Positions 25,349 to 31,742 of a DNA stretch of 33,481 nt are shown piece after piece. A program made the position numbers and the translations under genes. The notes beneath the pieces were generated by a model. It was not told the DNA's origin. It did no database searches and worked only from the letters and a program-made list of their open reading frames with translations. Position 1 is the stretch's first letter. Every line of letters starts with the position of its first letter. Source of the stretch: a virus; the IMG/VR virus record IMGVR_UViG_3300006922_000086, positions 1-33,481 of that record, one strand, 5' to 3'.

Positions 25349-25376
25349 AAGGGGCAAGCCCATCGACTCGCCCCTT
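25349..25376. terminator. Bidirectional terminator between convergent operons
   Basis: AAGGGGC / GCCCCTT arms (7 bp) with a 14-base loop between the two convergent gene blocks. On the minus strand the stem is followed by ATTCTTT, a fair T-tract; on the plus strand by GTTGG, so termination is probably stronger leftward. Just beyond lies an AGGAGAACTAA (25386-25396) on the plus strand with no start codon after it. Confidence 0.6.
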
Positions 25377-25414
25377 GTTGGAGGAAGGAGAACTAATCAA
25401 ACCCCCAACTAATC

Positions 25415-25843
25415 CTAGAAGGGAATGTCATCATCAATGACAACATCCTTGCTAGGATTATTATCTGTTGGTGGTTGATTGTCAACCTGAGTTTGAGGCA
25501 TGGACACTTGGGCTGACATAAAATTCTTGCCATCCTCAGTTTGTTTTTTCCATGCCGCAATCCTTATCTTGCCGAACTTGCCCTGTTCATCCATCAACCC
25601 AGCATACTGTACTGAGCCTGTGTAGTCGGGCTTCTTGTCGTTGTCACCCTTGTCGTTGGGGAACACGGCACCGACTTTTGCCCAGACATCAATACGCTTT
25701 GAACCATCTTTGTTCTCTGCTGTTGTTAGGATGGTCTTGTGTTCGTGTCCAAACACATCGACCTTGCCTTGAAGTATAAACTTCTGTTCGGGGAAGGGGG
25801 TAAAGAAAGCCCCCGAGTTTGTGTTGTCATATTCTTCAGCCAT
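25415..25843 (-). CDS. Single-stranded DNA-binding protein
   Basis: 142 residues from the ATG at 25843, seven bases after AGGAG; an ATG two codons upstream sits too close to that site. A beta-rich N-terminal region (KFILQGKVDVFGHEHKTIL, KRIDVWAKVGAVF) suits an OB-type fold. A Gln/Asn/Pro linker then ends in the acidic tip DDDIPF, the hallmark tail by which SSBs recruit partner enzymes. Start overlaps the ERF stop (TAATG), so annealing protein and SSB are co-translated. Last gene of the leftward operon. Confidence 0.8.
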   Translation of the reverse strand: MAEEYDNTNSGAFFTPFPEQKFILQGKVDVFGHEHKTILTTAENKDGSKRIDVWAKVGAVFPNDKGDNDKKPDYTGSVQYAGLMDEQGKFGKIRIAAWKKQTEDGKNFMSAQVSMPQTQVDNQPPTDNNPSKDVVIDDDIPF

Positions 25844-26277
25844 TACCATGCTCCTTCATCTTTGGTTGCTGTTGTTGACTTGCCGCCACTTACTTTTGGC
25901 GTTGGCATACTTGCTGAATTTCCATCATCATCTTCAGATGGCAGACCAAACGCTGATTGTAATCCATAGCGTTTAGCATAGGTTATACCTGATCCCATCT
26001 TCTGTGGGTCAGTGTTGTCTTTAGTCAGGATAGGTGTGCGTCCTGTGACTGACTCGCCTGACTCATGCATAAGTATTGTAGTTACAAACATATGCGTTTC
26101 ATCAAAGTCCACAAGCTGTGTGAATGTAAGCCCACACTTCCCAGCCTCCGCTCGAACAGTCTCAATGACTTCTTCTAGTGAAGCATACTTTGATTTGAAG
26201 AATGGATTGTTAGCCCCCTTCTTCGCGGCGGCACCTGAGTTGTGAAACTTAATTAAAGCTTTACATAATTCTTGCAT
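25843..26277 (-). CDS. erf: ERF-family single-strand annealing protein
   Basis: 144 residues, shorter than P22 Erf (about 204). Core motifs: FFKSKYASLEEVIETV (26-41), GLTFTQLV (49-56), VTTILMHESGES (65-76), and GSGITYAKRYGLQSAFGL (95-112) followed by DDDGN. This pairs complementary single strands during recombination-dependent replication or genome circularisation. It works with the exonuclease upstream and SSB downstream. Leader AGGAGAACTAAG before ATG. Confidence 0.9.
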   Translation of the reverse strand: MQELCKALIKFHNSGAAAKKGANNPFFKSKYASLEEVIETVRAEAGKCGLTFTQLVDFDETHMFVTTILMHESGESVTGRTPILTKDNTDPQKMGSGITYAKRYGLQSAFGLPSEDDDGNSASMPTPKVSGGKSTTATKDEGAW

Positions 26278-26278
26278 C

Positions 26279-27070
26279 TTAGTTCTCCTTTACTGTGAAG
26301 CGCAAAGCACCACGCTTATCACGCTTGATTGTGAGAAGTTCACAATAAACTTCTCGCTCGTTATCACCGACCATATCCTTGAGATTTGATTTGACGTTAT
26401 CAAATGTCTTGGCTTCGTCAGCAAACTTAATGTAGTCGTGACACATAGAGATAAACTCATTGTCACCACTGGCATCTCTACGCACCATGCCATCAACAGG
26501 AATCTTATCTATAGATGTTGGTGCTGGGGCTGATGCTGGTTCTGTGTCTGTGGTCACACACTTCCAGAACTCAGCTAGATGGACTTGCATCTTGTTGATG
26601 TAATCCCAATCCTTCTTAACGTATACACATTCCCATCTATTGTTACCGAATATAACAGATACATAGATGCCATCTTTTATGCCCAGCCACATATAGAATT
26701 GTAGCTGTGGCATGTATCGTTGAAGCACTGCTTCCATGTTGTTACGCTCATGGGTGTGCTTGCACTCAATCATTTCATGCGCTGTGCTATCTGGCTCTGG
26801 CTGTATCATAGCATCGGCAGTACCTTTGAGTGGTATGCCTTCCCAATTCATTTCCATTGGGTATTGCCATGCAGATATATTTGTATCTGGGTGCTGTTCA
26901 ATAAACCAATCGAGGTTGAAGCTTTCAGTATGACTGCCAAGCCGTACTGCTATGTTGCCAGACAAATCATCTGGCTCTACACGACCTGTCTTTTCAAGCC
27001 ATAGCTTGTGCCAATCACCAGCCATGATACGGTTGGCATCACTGCCACCTAAGAAACCTTTGCGTTCCAT
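26279..27070 (-). CDS. YqaJ/lambda-exonuclease-type recombination nuclease
   Basis: 263 residues. FLGGSDANRIMAGDW at 6-20 is the usual YqaJ opening; PD-(D/E)XK residues are Asp86 (GTADAM), Glu102 and Lys104 (MIECKHT); a QLQFYMWL helix follows. A 5 prime-3 prime exonuclease of this type would make the single strands used by ERF. The start at 27070 is fixed by the AGGAGAACTAAT leader; longer readings would run through the promoter. A TATAAT box (27090-27095) and palindromic operator (27097-27114) lie directly upstream. Confidence 0.9.
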   Translation of the reverse strand: MERKGFLGGSDANRIMAGDWHKLWLEKTGRVEPDDLSGNIAVRLGSHTESFNLDWFIEQHPDTNISAWQYPMEMNWEGIPLKGTADAMIQPEPDSTAHEMIECKHTHERNNMEAVLQRYMPQLQFYMWLGIKDGIYVSVIFGNNRWECVYVKKDWDYINKMQVHLAEFWKCVTTDTEPASAPAPTSIDKIPVDGMVRRDASGDNEFISMCHDYIKFADEAKTFDNVKSNLKDMVGDNEREVYCELLTIKRDKRGALRFTVKEN

Positions 27071-27089
27071 ATTAGTTCTCCTTTGTTTA

Positions 27090-27114
27090 ATTATACTACT
27101 GCAATTACGCAGTA
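27090..27114 (-). promoter_or_regulatory. Promoter with palindromic operator upstream of the exonuclease gene
   Basis: On the minus strand, TACTGC-GTAATT-GCAGTA (27114-27097) is followed by TATAAT (27095-27090) and then the AAAGGAGAACTAATATG leader. The palindrome lies where a repressor would block polymerase. The -35 box is unclear: TTGAAC lies 20 bases upstream, AACTTA 17. The same palindrome recurs at 31743-31760. Confidence 0.6.
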
Positions 27115-27734
27115 AGTTCAACCCTTTTTCTTTCGAGGGCTACCATTAGAAGCTCACGCTTCTTCATACGCCATTTGATTTTGGCGTATATCTCTGCATA
27201 AGAAGGCCAGAAGGTTGTAGTCTCTGACGTTTCTTTGATTGCACGAACAACAATATCGGCAGGGTATTCAGATAACTGCATAGCTATTGCTTGTATGCGT
27301 ACACTGTAATCATCTGCGTTCTCGCCAGATGGTTTGACAACAAGAGCCGCTAACATTTTTAGTTGGCTGATGATGTCATCTACTGGCAGGGGAACGAGCG
27401 ATGCCGCAACCGCCCCCATCGCTCGTTCAACTGACAGGATGTTATCACATGATATGGTGTAGCCATTGAGCCTGATGTCAACGTCACCATCTTTAGGATA
27501 GCGCACTGTCTCTTTAGGAATTACCTGACAGCCGAGAATGGATTCCACCGAACAAAGAAGATTTGTGTCCACCACGTTTGGCTTTCCAATTTCCAGTAGC
27601 CTTGCCACTGCCTTCTCTTTCTGCTCTCCACTTAATGACGTTGTTACACCAGTAGCGGTAGCCTCTGTTGATGTCTTTGAGCTTTGTGCCTTTGGCGAGG
27701 TGGTGATTACGGAACTGATCTGCTTCAAGGTCAT
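27105..27734 (-). CDS. Putative helicase-loader-type replication protein
   Basis: About 209 residues from the ATG at 27734; a GTG at 27608 is an alternative, since the ATG lies 221 bases inside the upstream gene. N-terminal 50 residues are Ser/Thr-rich and low complexity. The well-formed part has ILSVERAMGAVAASLVPLPV, then QLSEYPADIVVRAIKET and FWPSYAEIYAKIKWRMKKR, a pattern seen in phage replication proteins next to O-like initiators. Placement after the initiator suggests a lambda P-like loader. No ATPase motif is present. Its 3 prime end overlaps the operator. Confidence 0.55.
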   Translation of the reverse strand: MTLKQISSVITTSPKAQSSKTSTEATATGVTTSLSGEQKEKAVARLLEIGKPNVVDTNLLCSVESILGCQVIPKETVRYPKDGDVDIRLNGYTISCDNILSVERAMGAVAASLVPLPVDDIISQLKMLAALVVKPSGENADDYSVRIQAIAMQLSEYPADIVVRAIKETSETTTFWPSYAEIYAKIKWRMKKRELLMVALERKRVELTA

Positions 27735-28125
27735 GGTCGATTTCTCCCTTCGAGTTAATAGAGACAATCAATTCATCACTTGGATGCCAGTCCTCTATCT
27801 TTGTTTTACTGGTTAGTAATAGGTTAGGGGTGCTGTCTGCACCTAGCTGGGTGCTGTCTGCAACTAACTGTGGGTATAATGTATACACAGTGGAACGCTT
27901 GTTGTTGCCTCGTTGCCGAGTAACATAGCCTTCTTCTTCTAACCAATTTAGTTTGCGAGTTATTGTTGAACGATTCATTGATGTTCGTTCTTCGATTGTA
28001 GTTAATGAAGGCCAACACTTATGCGTTTCTTCATTAGCATAATCAGCCAGAACAACCATCAACCACTTGGCATAGCAATCAGGAATCCTCTCCTTGATTA
28101 CCTTCGCCATTAGTAAGAATGACAT
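27514..28125 (-). CDS. Replication initiator, lambda O-like winged helix
   Basis: 203 residues. The N-terminal 80 are a winged helix: KWLMVVLADYANEETHKCWPS, TTIEERTSMNRSTITRKLNWLEEEGYV, typical of initiators that bind the origin. A Ser/Thr linker contains two near-identical turns (LVADSTQLGADST). The C-terminal DLEADQFRNHHLAKGTKLKD...YRYWCNNVIKW region resembles the DnaT/DnaI-like single-strand-binding module of such proteins. The origin may be the linker region itself, as in lambda, but I see no clear iterons. Leader AGGAGAACTTAA. Confidence 0.8.
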   Translation of the reverse strand: MSFLLMAKVIKERIPDCYAKWLMVVLADYANEETHKCWPSLTTIEERTSMNRSTITRKLNWLEEEGYVTRQRGNNKRSTVYTLYPQLVADSTQLGADSTPNLLLTSKTKIEDWHPSDELIVSINSKGEIDHDLEADQFRNHHLAKGTKLKDINRGYRYWCNNVIKWRAEREGSGKATGNWKAKRGGHKSSLFGGIHSRLSGNS

Positions 28126-28456
28126 TTAAGTTCTCCTTTAAAAGTGGGGCGATGTACTTCTCAAATACATCACCGTCAAATATAACACAGGTTCTTGGTG
28201 TGCCTGTCTTACGTTTATAAATTGCAGCATCCCTTCCTTCTAACACCTTGAAAGCATTAGGAAAAGATGCGGCGTCACGGTACTTAACTTCAGTTACCAA
28301 TCCGTGTCCGTTGAGTTTCCAGATGATGTCGCCAGAATATTCTCCTCCCAATTGTCCAGACATCGGTTGCCTTTTCGCTTGGAAGCCTTGCTCTTGTAAC
28401 CAGTATACAATTCTTCTTTCGTGATAGTCGCCTTTTCTGCGATTCTTGCTTGCCAA
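28079..28456 (-). CDS. Holliday junction resolvase, Hjc/archaeal type
   Basis: 125 residues, standard length. PD-(D/E)XK-type site: RKGDYHERRIVYWL (Glu13), SGDIIW (Asp43), and TEVKYR (Glu56, Lys58). Resolves four-way junctions or branches in replicating phage DNA before packaging. Overlaps the initiator gene by 47 bases and the zinc-binding gene upstream by up to 163. The GDYHER motif fixes the start near 28456. Confidence 0.85.
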   Translation of the reverse strand: MASKNRRKGDYHERRIVYWLQEQGFQAKRQPMSGQLGGEYSGDIIWKLNGHGLVTEVKYRDAASFPNAFKVLEGRDAAIYKRKTGTPRTCVIFDGDVFEKYIAPLLKENLNVILTNGEGNQGEDS

Positions 28457-28644
28457 TAGTCTGCTCCTTTTTCCATACAGCTATCACAAATTGTGTGATG
28501 TGCTACTGGTTCTATTGATGCAAGCACACACACAAAGTAATGAGTGAGCGTTGAGCAAGCATCGCATTTATATGGTACGCCCTTGTTCGGGTCGCTATTT
28601 TTTAATCTTTTTCTTATAGATTTTGAGCGTAAGACCAAGCGCAT
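28294..28644 (-). CDS. Small C4 zinc-binding protein, uncertain extent
   Basis: Reads as 116 residues. Two CxxC pairs (YKCDACSTLT and HTICDSCMEKG) about 26 residues apart suggest one zinc site. The basic N-terminus overlaps the end of the XRE gene, and the last 54 codons lie out of frame inside the Hjc gene. The zinc part fills the otherwise empty 28457-28594 gap, so a gene is likely, but such a long overlap is suspicious. The true protein may end earlier if a base is missing or added in the sequence. Confidence 0.5.
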   Translation of the reverse strand: MRLVLRSKSIRKRLKNSDPNKGVPYKCDACSTLTHYFVCVLASIEPVAHHTICDSCMEKGADYWQARIAEKATITKEELYTGYKSKASKRKGNRCLDNWEENILATSSGNSTDTDW

Positions 28645-28849
28645 CTAACCAACAAGTAAACATAAAGCCACTAGGTACACGTTTGTGTTGCTCCCATTTG
28701 TGGATTAAAGATTTGTTGACTCCTATTCTGTGGGCTAGTTCTTCCTGAGACATCTTCTGTCTAGTACGATGGCTAACCATTTCATTGACAACATCACTGT
28801 AACTATCTGTCACTTGTGTTGGTTGTTTGTAATGCTCGAAGTTTTTCAT
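28595..28849 (-). CDS. XRE-family helix-turn-helix regulator
   Basis: 84 residues. Residues 23-75 are a clear XRE/Cro-CI HTH: VSHRTRQKMSQEELAHRIGVNKSLIHKWEQHKRVPSG, then a scaffold helix. The basic C-terminus (KIYKKKIKK) may aid DNA binding. Starts inside the previous HTH gene (47-base overlap), so the two are probably made together. A candidate for the protein that binds the TACTGC-GCAGTA operators; that link is inference. Confidence 0.8.
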   Translation of the reverse strand: MKNFEHYKQPTQVTDSYSDVVNEMVSHRTRQKMSQEELAHRIGVNKSLIHKWEQHKRVPSGFMFTCWLDALGLTLKIYKKKIKK

Positions 28850-29000
28850 ATATCTTTAATGCTGTTGAGTGCCGCATATCCTGACCATACTTAACACGAT
28901 AGTAAGTTGATGAAGGAACACCAGCTAATACAAAGGCATCCTTCAGCAACACGTTTGAGTTCGTAGCTTTTTGTTCTAAGATTTCATAATAACTTTTCAT
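28803..29000 (-). CDS. Small HTH (Cro-like) DNA-binding protein
   Basis: 65 residues. DAFVLAGVPSSTYYRVKYGQDMRHSTALKIYEKLRAL is a small helix-turn-helix of the phage regulator sort. No Shine-Dalgarno precedes ATG 29000, only GTAGCCAC. A degenerate operator and a TTGACG box lie 9-35 bases upstream, so it may be read from its own promoter, even leaderless. Overlaps the XRE gene downstream. Confidence 0.65.
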   Translation of the reverse strand: MKSYYEILEQKATNSNVLLKDAFVLAGVPSSTYYRVKYGQDMRHSTALKIYEKLRALQTTNTSDR

Positions 29001-29008
29001 GTGGCTAC

Positions 29009-29035
29009 GATTGCATACTTGCAGTTAATCGTCAA
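29009..29035 (-). promoter_or_regulatory. Candidate promoter with degenerate operator before the HTH pair
   Basis: On the minus strand TTGACG (29035-29030) is followed by AACTGCAAGTATGCAATC (29026-29009), which matches the two perfect operators at ACTGC and TGCA and has the same spacing. No clear -10. Its place directly ahead of the two repressor-like genes would suit autoregulation. Confidence 0.35.
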
Positions 29036-29313
29036 TCCTCAGAAAATATCCAAGCCTCTAATTCTTCATCAGTCATTTCATCAGTGTAGTCTATTTGCTT
29101 TGTGACTGTACGGATTTTCTTTTTCTCCTTGATGTGAGGCAGTCGCTTCGGTTTTATAGTTACCTCCGCAACTGCCCTCACTCTTGGGATTGCTTCCAAG
29201 GTTGTGAACTTGTGGTCACAGGACAGGCAAGCACGCCTCCGCCTTATGGTATTGTTGGCAGATGAGCGTGAGTCTTTTACCTTCGTATCAGACTTACACT
29301 TGGGGCAATGCAT
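29032..29313 (-). CDS. NrdR-type zinc ribbon protein lacking the ATP-cone
   Basis: 93 residues. The first 40 match the zinc ribbon of the ribonucleotide reductase repressor NrdR: Cys3-x2-Cys6, DSR at 14-16, [18 protein letters not shown] with Cys29 and Cys32. Cellular NrdR (about 150 residues) then has an ATP-cone; here a basic linker ([13 protein letters not shown]) and an acidic tail replace it. It would keep DNA binding without nucleotide sensing. No ribonucleotide reductase gene is in the window. Starts 20 bases inside the preceding gene. Confidence 0.75.
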   Translation of the reverse strand: MHCPKCKSDTKVKDSRSSANNTIRRRRACLSCDHKFTTLEAIPRVRAVAEVTIKPKRLPHIKEKKKIRTVTKQIDYTDEMTDEELEAWIFSED

Positions 29314-29611
29314 ACATCACCTGTTGACTACGACCTGACCTAGCTTTGCGCTTGCCATCAATCTTAATCAATCCTTTATCTAATAATTTTCTGTATCTAG
29401 GTGTAACAGATGAGGCTTTGACTTGCTCATTGACCCACATCAGGTCTTCGATCTGTTCTGATATAGCACCTTCGATGCTGAAGATTTTAATGTAGCTAAG
29501 AACAAGAGCTTCCAATCTGGTAGCATCTAATTTTTCTGCCGCCTCATGGCTAGTCGAGGGGTCGGTGTTACGAGCCAATTGATAGGCTTGAGTTTCAAAG
29601 AGGTCGTTCAT
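29294..29611 (-). CDS. Winged-helix phage protein (DPSTSHEAA motif)
   Basis: 105 residues from ATG 29611, set by the AGGAGAACTAAA leader. The [15 protein letters not shown] motif near residue 15 is common in phage proteins that continue into a winged helix, as here: [17 protein letters not shown], then [20 protein letters not shown] and [15 protein letters not shown]. Probably DNA-binding. Overlaps the NrdR-like gene. Confidence 0.75.
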   Translation of the reverse strand: MNDLFETQAYQLARNTDPSTSHEAAEKLDATRLEALVLSYIKIFSIEGAISEQIEDLMWVNEQVKASSVTPRYRKLLDKGLIKIDGKRKARSGRSQQVMYALPQV

Positions 29612-29612
29612 T

Positions 29613-29882
29613 TTAGTTCTCCTTTTCTGATATGATTCCCTCATACACTGTGGTTTCTTGACAGCAACCATCTAGTTCGAGGGATGTTTCGAGTGCATCT
29701 TCTGGTGATGTGGCATACAGAGTATGAACAACTGTGTATGCCTCAAGTGTTTTGATATTATCTGAAAGACAATTAGCACAGAACCCACCAGTATCATTGT
29801 TCGGGTGGTACAAATCATTGTAGTTCTCATGCTGTTGATTACAGTCCACACACTCATAGAAGTCTGAGTGCTGGACTGTCAT
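29613..29882 (-). CDS. Small zinc-ribbon protein
   Basis: 89 residues from the ATG at 29882; ATGs at 29909/29912 are possible alternatives overlapping the gene before. FYECVDCNQQHENY and GGFCANCLSDN give a CxxC-x~20-CxxC zinc ribbon; the rest (AYTVVHTLYATSPEDALETS) is a small alpha/beta part. Its TAA stop lies within the Shine-Dalgarno leader of the next gene (AGGAGAACTAAAATG), so re-initiation is likely. Confidence 0.65.
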   Translation of the reverse strand: MTVQHSDFYECVDCNQQHENYNDLYHPNNDTGGFCANCLSDNIKTLEAYTVVHTLYATSPEDALETSLELDGCCQETTVYEGIISEKEN

Positions 29883-29892
29883 TGTTTTATCT

Positions 29893-30105
29893 TTAATAGG
29901 GTATTTCATCATCAATCTCTGGCGGTGGGTTGTGCTTCTCCCAAGCATCGACAGCGCGAGTCATAAATTTTTCACGATCAAACTTAGGGTTAGCTGTTGC
30001 AAGTTCATCAGCAAGTTGATGAATTACAGTAGGCCACCCCATTAGAGGGGCAACCTTATCTGCAATAAATTCAAGCTGACCTTTAGCAAGTAAAGGCTTA
30101 GTCAT
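29893..30105 (-). CDS. Small protein with SSB-like acidic C-terminal tip
   Basis: 70 residues, mainly helical (GQLEFIADKVAPLMGW, DREKFMTRAVDAWEKH). It ends PPPEIDDEIPY, closely like the DDDIPF tip of this phage's SSB and of bacterial SSBs. It may therefore dock on SSB-binding proteins such as host recombination or replication factors. That is inference from the tail alone. Start overlaps the preceding stop (TAATG), with AAAGGA upstream. Confidence 0.65.
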   Translation of the reverse strand: MTKPLLAKGQLEFIADKVAPLMGWPTVIHQLADELATANPKFDREKFMTRAVDAWEKHNPPPEIDDEIPY

Positions 30106-30350
30106 TACTTATCCTTTCTGATTGTTAGTCCATCCATATCGGCTGGAAGTATTTCACGAAGCGCAGGGATATAGGGCGAGTCATCATTAGTGTCACGCTC
30201 TAATACCTCTGCGTATGTATCAACACAATTTTGTATTGATGTCAGCGCAGTATGAACAGGCCACTGAAACTGTGACGATTCATCTTTGGTACGCTGGTGA
30301 ATGACAGCAAGCTGGTCACGCACCTGTTGAAGTTGATTGATTAAAGACAT
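30105..30350 (-). CDS. Small helical protein, unknown
   Basis: 81 residues from ATG 30350, chosen for the AGGAGAAACTAAGC leader. Long N-terminal helix (LINQLQQVRDQLAVIHQR), a mid helix (TALTSIQNCVDTYAEVLERD), and a charged tail. No family recognised. Follows a strong hairpin in the 84-base gap after the DUF932 gene; ends in a TAATG overlap. Confidence 0.65.
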   Translation of the reverse strand: MSLINQLQQVRDQLAVIHQRTKDESSQFQWPVHTALTSIQNCVDTYAEVLERDTNDDSPYIPALREILPADMDGLTIRKDK

Positions 30351-30380
30351 GCTTAGTTTCTCCTTTAGCATGGCGACAAT

Positions 30381-30415
30381 GATTGCCGCCCTTACCCCAC
30401 GCGGGGGCGGCAATC
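30381..30415 (-). terminator. Strong hairpin between DUF932 gene and next gene
   Basis: Perfect 11-bp arms GATTGCCGCCC / GGGCGGCAATC with a 13-base loop. No T-tract on either side, so it is more likely an mRNA-processing or stability element, or a Rho-associated stop, than an intrinsic terminator. It begins 20 bases after the DUF932 stop and ends about 31 bases before the next ATG on the minus strand. Confidence 0.5.
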
Positions 30416-30434
30416 ACTTGTCGGTTGATAATGT

Positions 30435-31310
30435 TTAGGCTCGTTCCCATCCGACTGTGTCACTGATAGCCTTGGCTACAATGGACTCACGCAGTCGAGT
30501 GGCAACGTGTGGGGTAGATGATTGACCCTCAGTGTGGGTCGCCCAATAAGTTAGTGCATTATATAATGCCCACTTGTTAGAACCTAAGTGTGCTTTGTTT
30601 TCTAACCAACAACCCATTAGATTATCTAATTGCTTGAAGTTATATTTGAACTCACTTGTGTTGTTCTTTACACGCACGACTTTATGTTTGAAGAATTGTT
30701 CAGCCATGTCATCATCAACGTGTGTGGTCATCCAGCTTTTCCATACCTCCTTGTTGCGGAAGAAACCTTGAAGCCCAGCATGAATCTTGGATGCTGAAGC
30801 TGACACGTTGACGTTGGTTGTGTGCTTGGCAACTGTTCGAGCGACAGTGAGTGGGTCGGTGCAACCATTCAAACACCATAGCCTCATGCCTTCGGCTGAT
30901 TGTTGGAACGACCATGAACCATCGTATGAATTGTAGAATGGTACACGAAAATGAACGATGTCTCCTACTGCTGGTTCGATCGTCAGGTCAGGGAAGTTTA
31001 CAAAGCCACGCAACTTAGCACCGTTGTCGAACACATTTATTTTGATTTCGTAATCTTTAGTTACGGATGATGTGTGAACGGCATCGGCTATTGAGTTGAC
31101 CACATCTGAATGAGTGATGGGTTTGTACTTAGAGCCATGAACACCAAGCACCTCATTGGTATCAGTGCGGATGATGCATCGTGCCATTTTGCTTGGCACA
31201 GTATGAAGATTAGGGTCGCCATCTTTAGCGGCTAACAAACCCATTGTCTCCACTGGGAAATCATAAGCAGATGAGTCAATGCTCTCTGTAAATGGACGTA
31301 ACATATTCAT
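30435..31310 (-). CDS. DUF932 phage/plasmid protein
   Basis: 291 residues, usual family length. Features of DUF932 (TIGR03299-like): ARCIIRTDTNEVLGVHGSKYKPITHSDVVNSI near the start, NGAKLRGFVNFPD, GDIVHFRVPFYNSYDGSWSFQ, and LWCLNGCTDP. The family occurs in early regions of phages and in plasmids; its biochemical role is unproven. Leader AGGAGAACTAA directly before ATG. Start overlaps the stop of the short gene upstream. Confidence 0.88.
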   Translation of the reverse strand: MNMLRPFTESIDSSAYDFPVETMGLLAAKDGDPNLHTVPSKMARCIIRTDTNEVLGVHGSKYKPITHSDVVNSIADAVHTSSVTKDYEIKINVFDNGAKLRGFVNFPDLTIEPAVGDIVHFRVPFYNSYDGSWSFQQSAEGMRLWCLNGCTDPLTVARTVAKHTTNVNVSASASKIHAGLQGFFRNKEVWKSWMTTHVDDDMAEQFFKHKVVRVKNNTSEFKYNFKQLDNLMGCWLENKAHLGSNKWALYNALTYWATHTEGQSSTPHVATRLRESIVAKAISDTVGWERA

Positions 31311-31456
31311 TTAGTTCTCCTTTCGAGTGAGTATCTGTGGGTAATAATTAAACCAAGCCACTTCACTGTGTACCCACAATTAGTAAAGAGGTAACGAGGG
31401 AACAGATAGAAACAAACTCTACCTGATATAAGACGCTTATAGATTCTGACTTTCAT
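31307..31456 (-). CDS. 49-residue basic/hydrophobic protein
   Basis: Starts MKVRIYKRLISGRVCFYLFPRY; GGAGG lies five bases before ATG 31456, and the ATG overlaps the preceding TGA (ATGA). The middle (YLFPRYLFTNCGYTVKWLGLII) is hydrophobic but with charges, perhaps peripheral membrane. The stop overlaps the DUF932 start. No family recognised. Confidence 0.5.
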   Translation of the reverse strand: MKVRIYKRLISGRVCFYLFPRYLFTNCGYTVKWLGLIITHRYSLERRTK

Positions 31457-31638
31457 TGCATCCTCCATATAATTAACGTGATGCCCATGCATGTTCCGAT
31501 AACACCGACAACAAATATGATTACCAACAAAGGCGGTGCATAATAAATCATTTCTGGGATGGCGACTGTTAAGCCAACGATGCTTATTGAAAGCAAGAAT
31601 ATCTCACCGATGATTGAGATTGTACGAAGCGATAACAT
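31453..31638 (-). CDS. Small two-span membrane protein, early region
   Basis: 61 residues. Segments IIGEIFLLSISIVGLTVAI and PPLLVIIFVVGVIGTCMGIT are strongly hydrophobic, joined by PEMIYYA. Leader AGGAGAACTAA seven bases... directly abuts ATG 31638, and the tRNA-Trp ends 18 bases upstream. An early membrane protein could act in superinfection exclusion or host takeover; nothing in the sequence decides. Confidence 0.65.
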   Translation of the reverse strand: MLSLRTISIIGEIFLLSISIVGLTVAIPEMIYYAPPLLVIIFVVGVIGTCMGITLIIWRMQ

Positions 31639-31649
31639 TTAGTTCTCCT
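31639..31649 (-). promoter_or_regulatory. Recurring translation leader AGGAGAACTAA
   Basis: The exact 11-mer precedes starts on the minus strand at 26279-26289, 27072-27082, 29613-29623, 31311-31321 and here; near copies precede 28125, 30350 and 32149. The TAA within it is used as the stop of the preceding gene at 29613. Such uniformity of the spacer goes beyond a Shine-Dalgarno requirement. Confidence 0.6.
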
Positions 31650-31656
31650 TTTGATT

Positions 31657-31730
31657 TGGCAGGGGTAGTAGGAATTGAACCCACTCTCTCAGGGTTGGAA
31701 CCTGATGTGCTACCGTAACACTTTACCCCT
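31657..31730 (-). tRNA. tRNA-Trp (anticodon CCA)
   Basis: 74 nt, complete cloverleaf with the 3 prime CCA encoded. Acceptor AGGGGTA/TACCCCT is perfect (7 bp), D-arm GTG-loop-CAC with GG in the loop, anticodon stem TCAGG/CCTGA around TTCCAAC (CCA at 31696-31698), and T-arm GTGGG/CCTAC with TTCAATT. Position 8 is A instead of the usual T. Discriminator G. Lies within the leftward operon, just after a palindromic operator. Confidence 0.92.
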
Positions 31731-31742
31731 ATTTAATTAGGT

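Noticed and set aside
31657-31730. Phage attachment site at the tRNA gene
   Set aside because: The tRNA is full length with its own promoter region, and no integrase or excisionase is visible.
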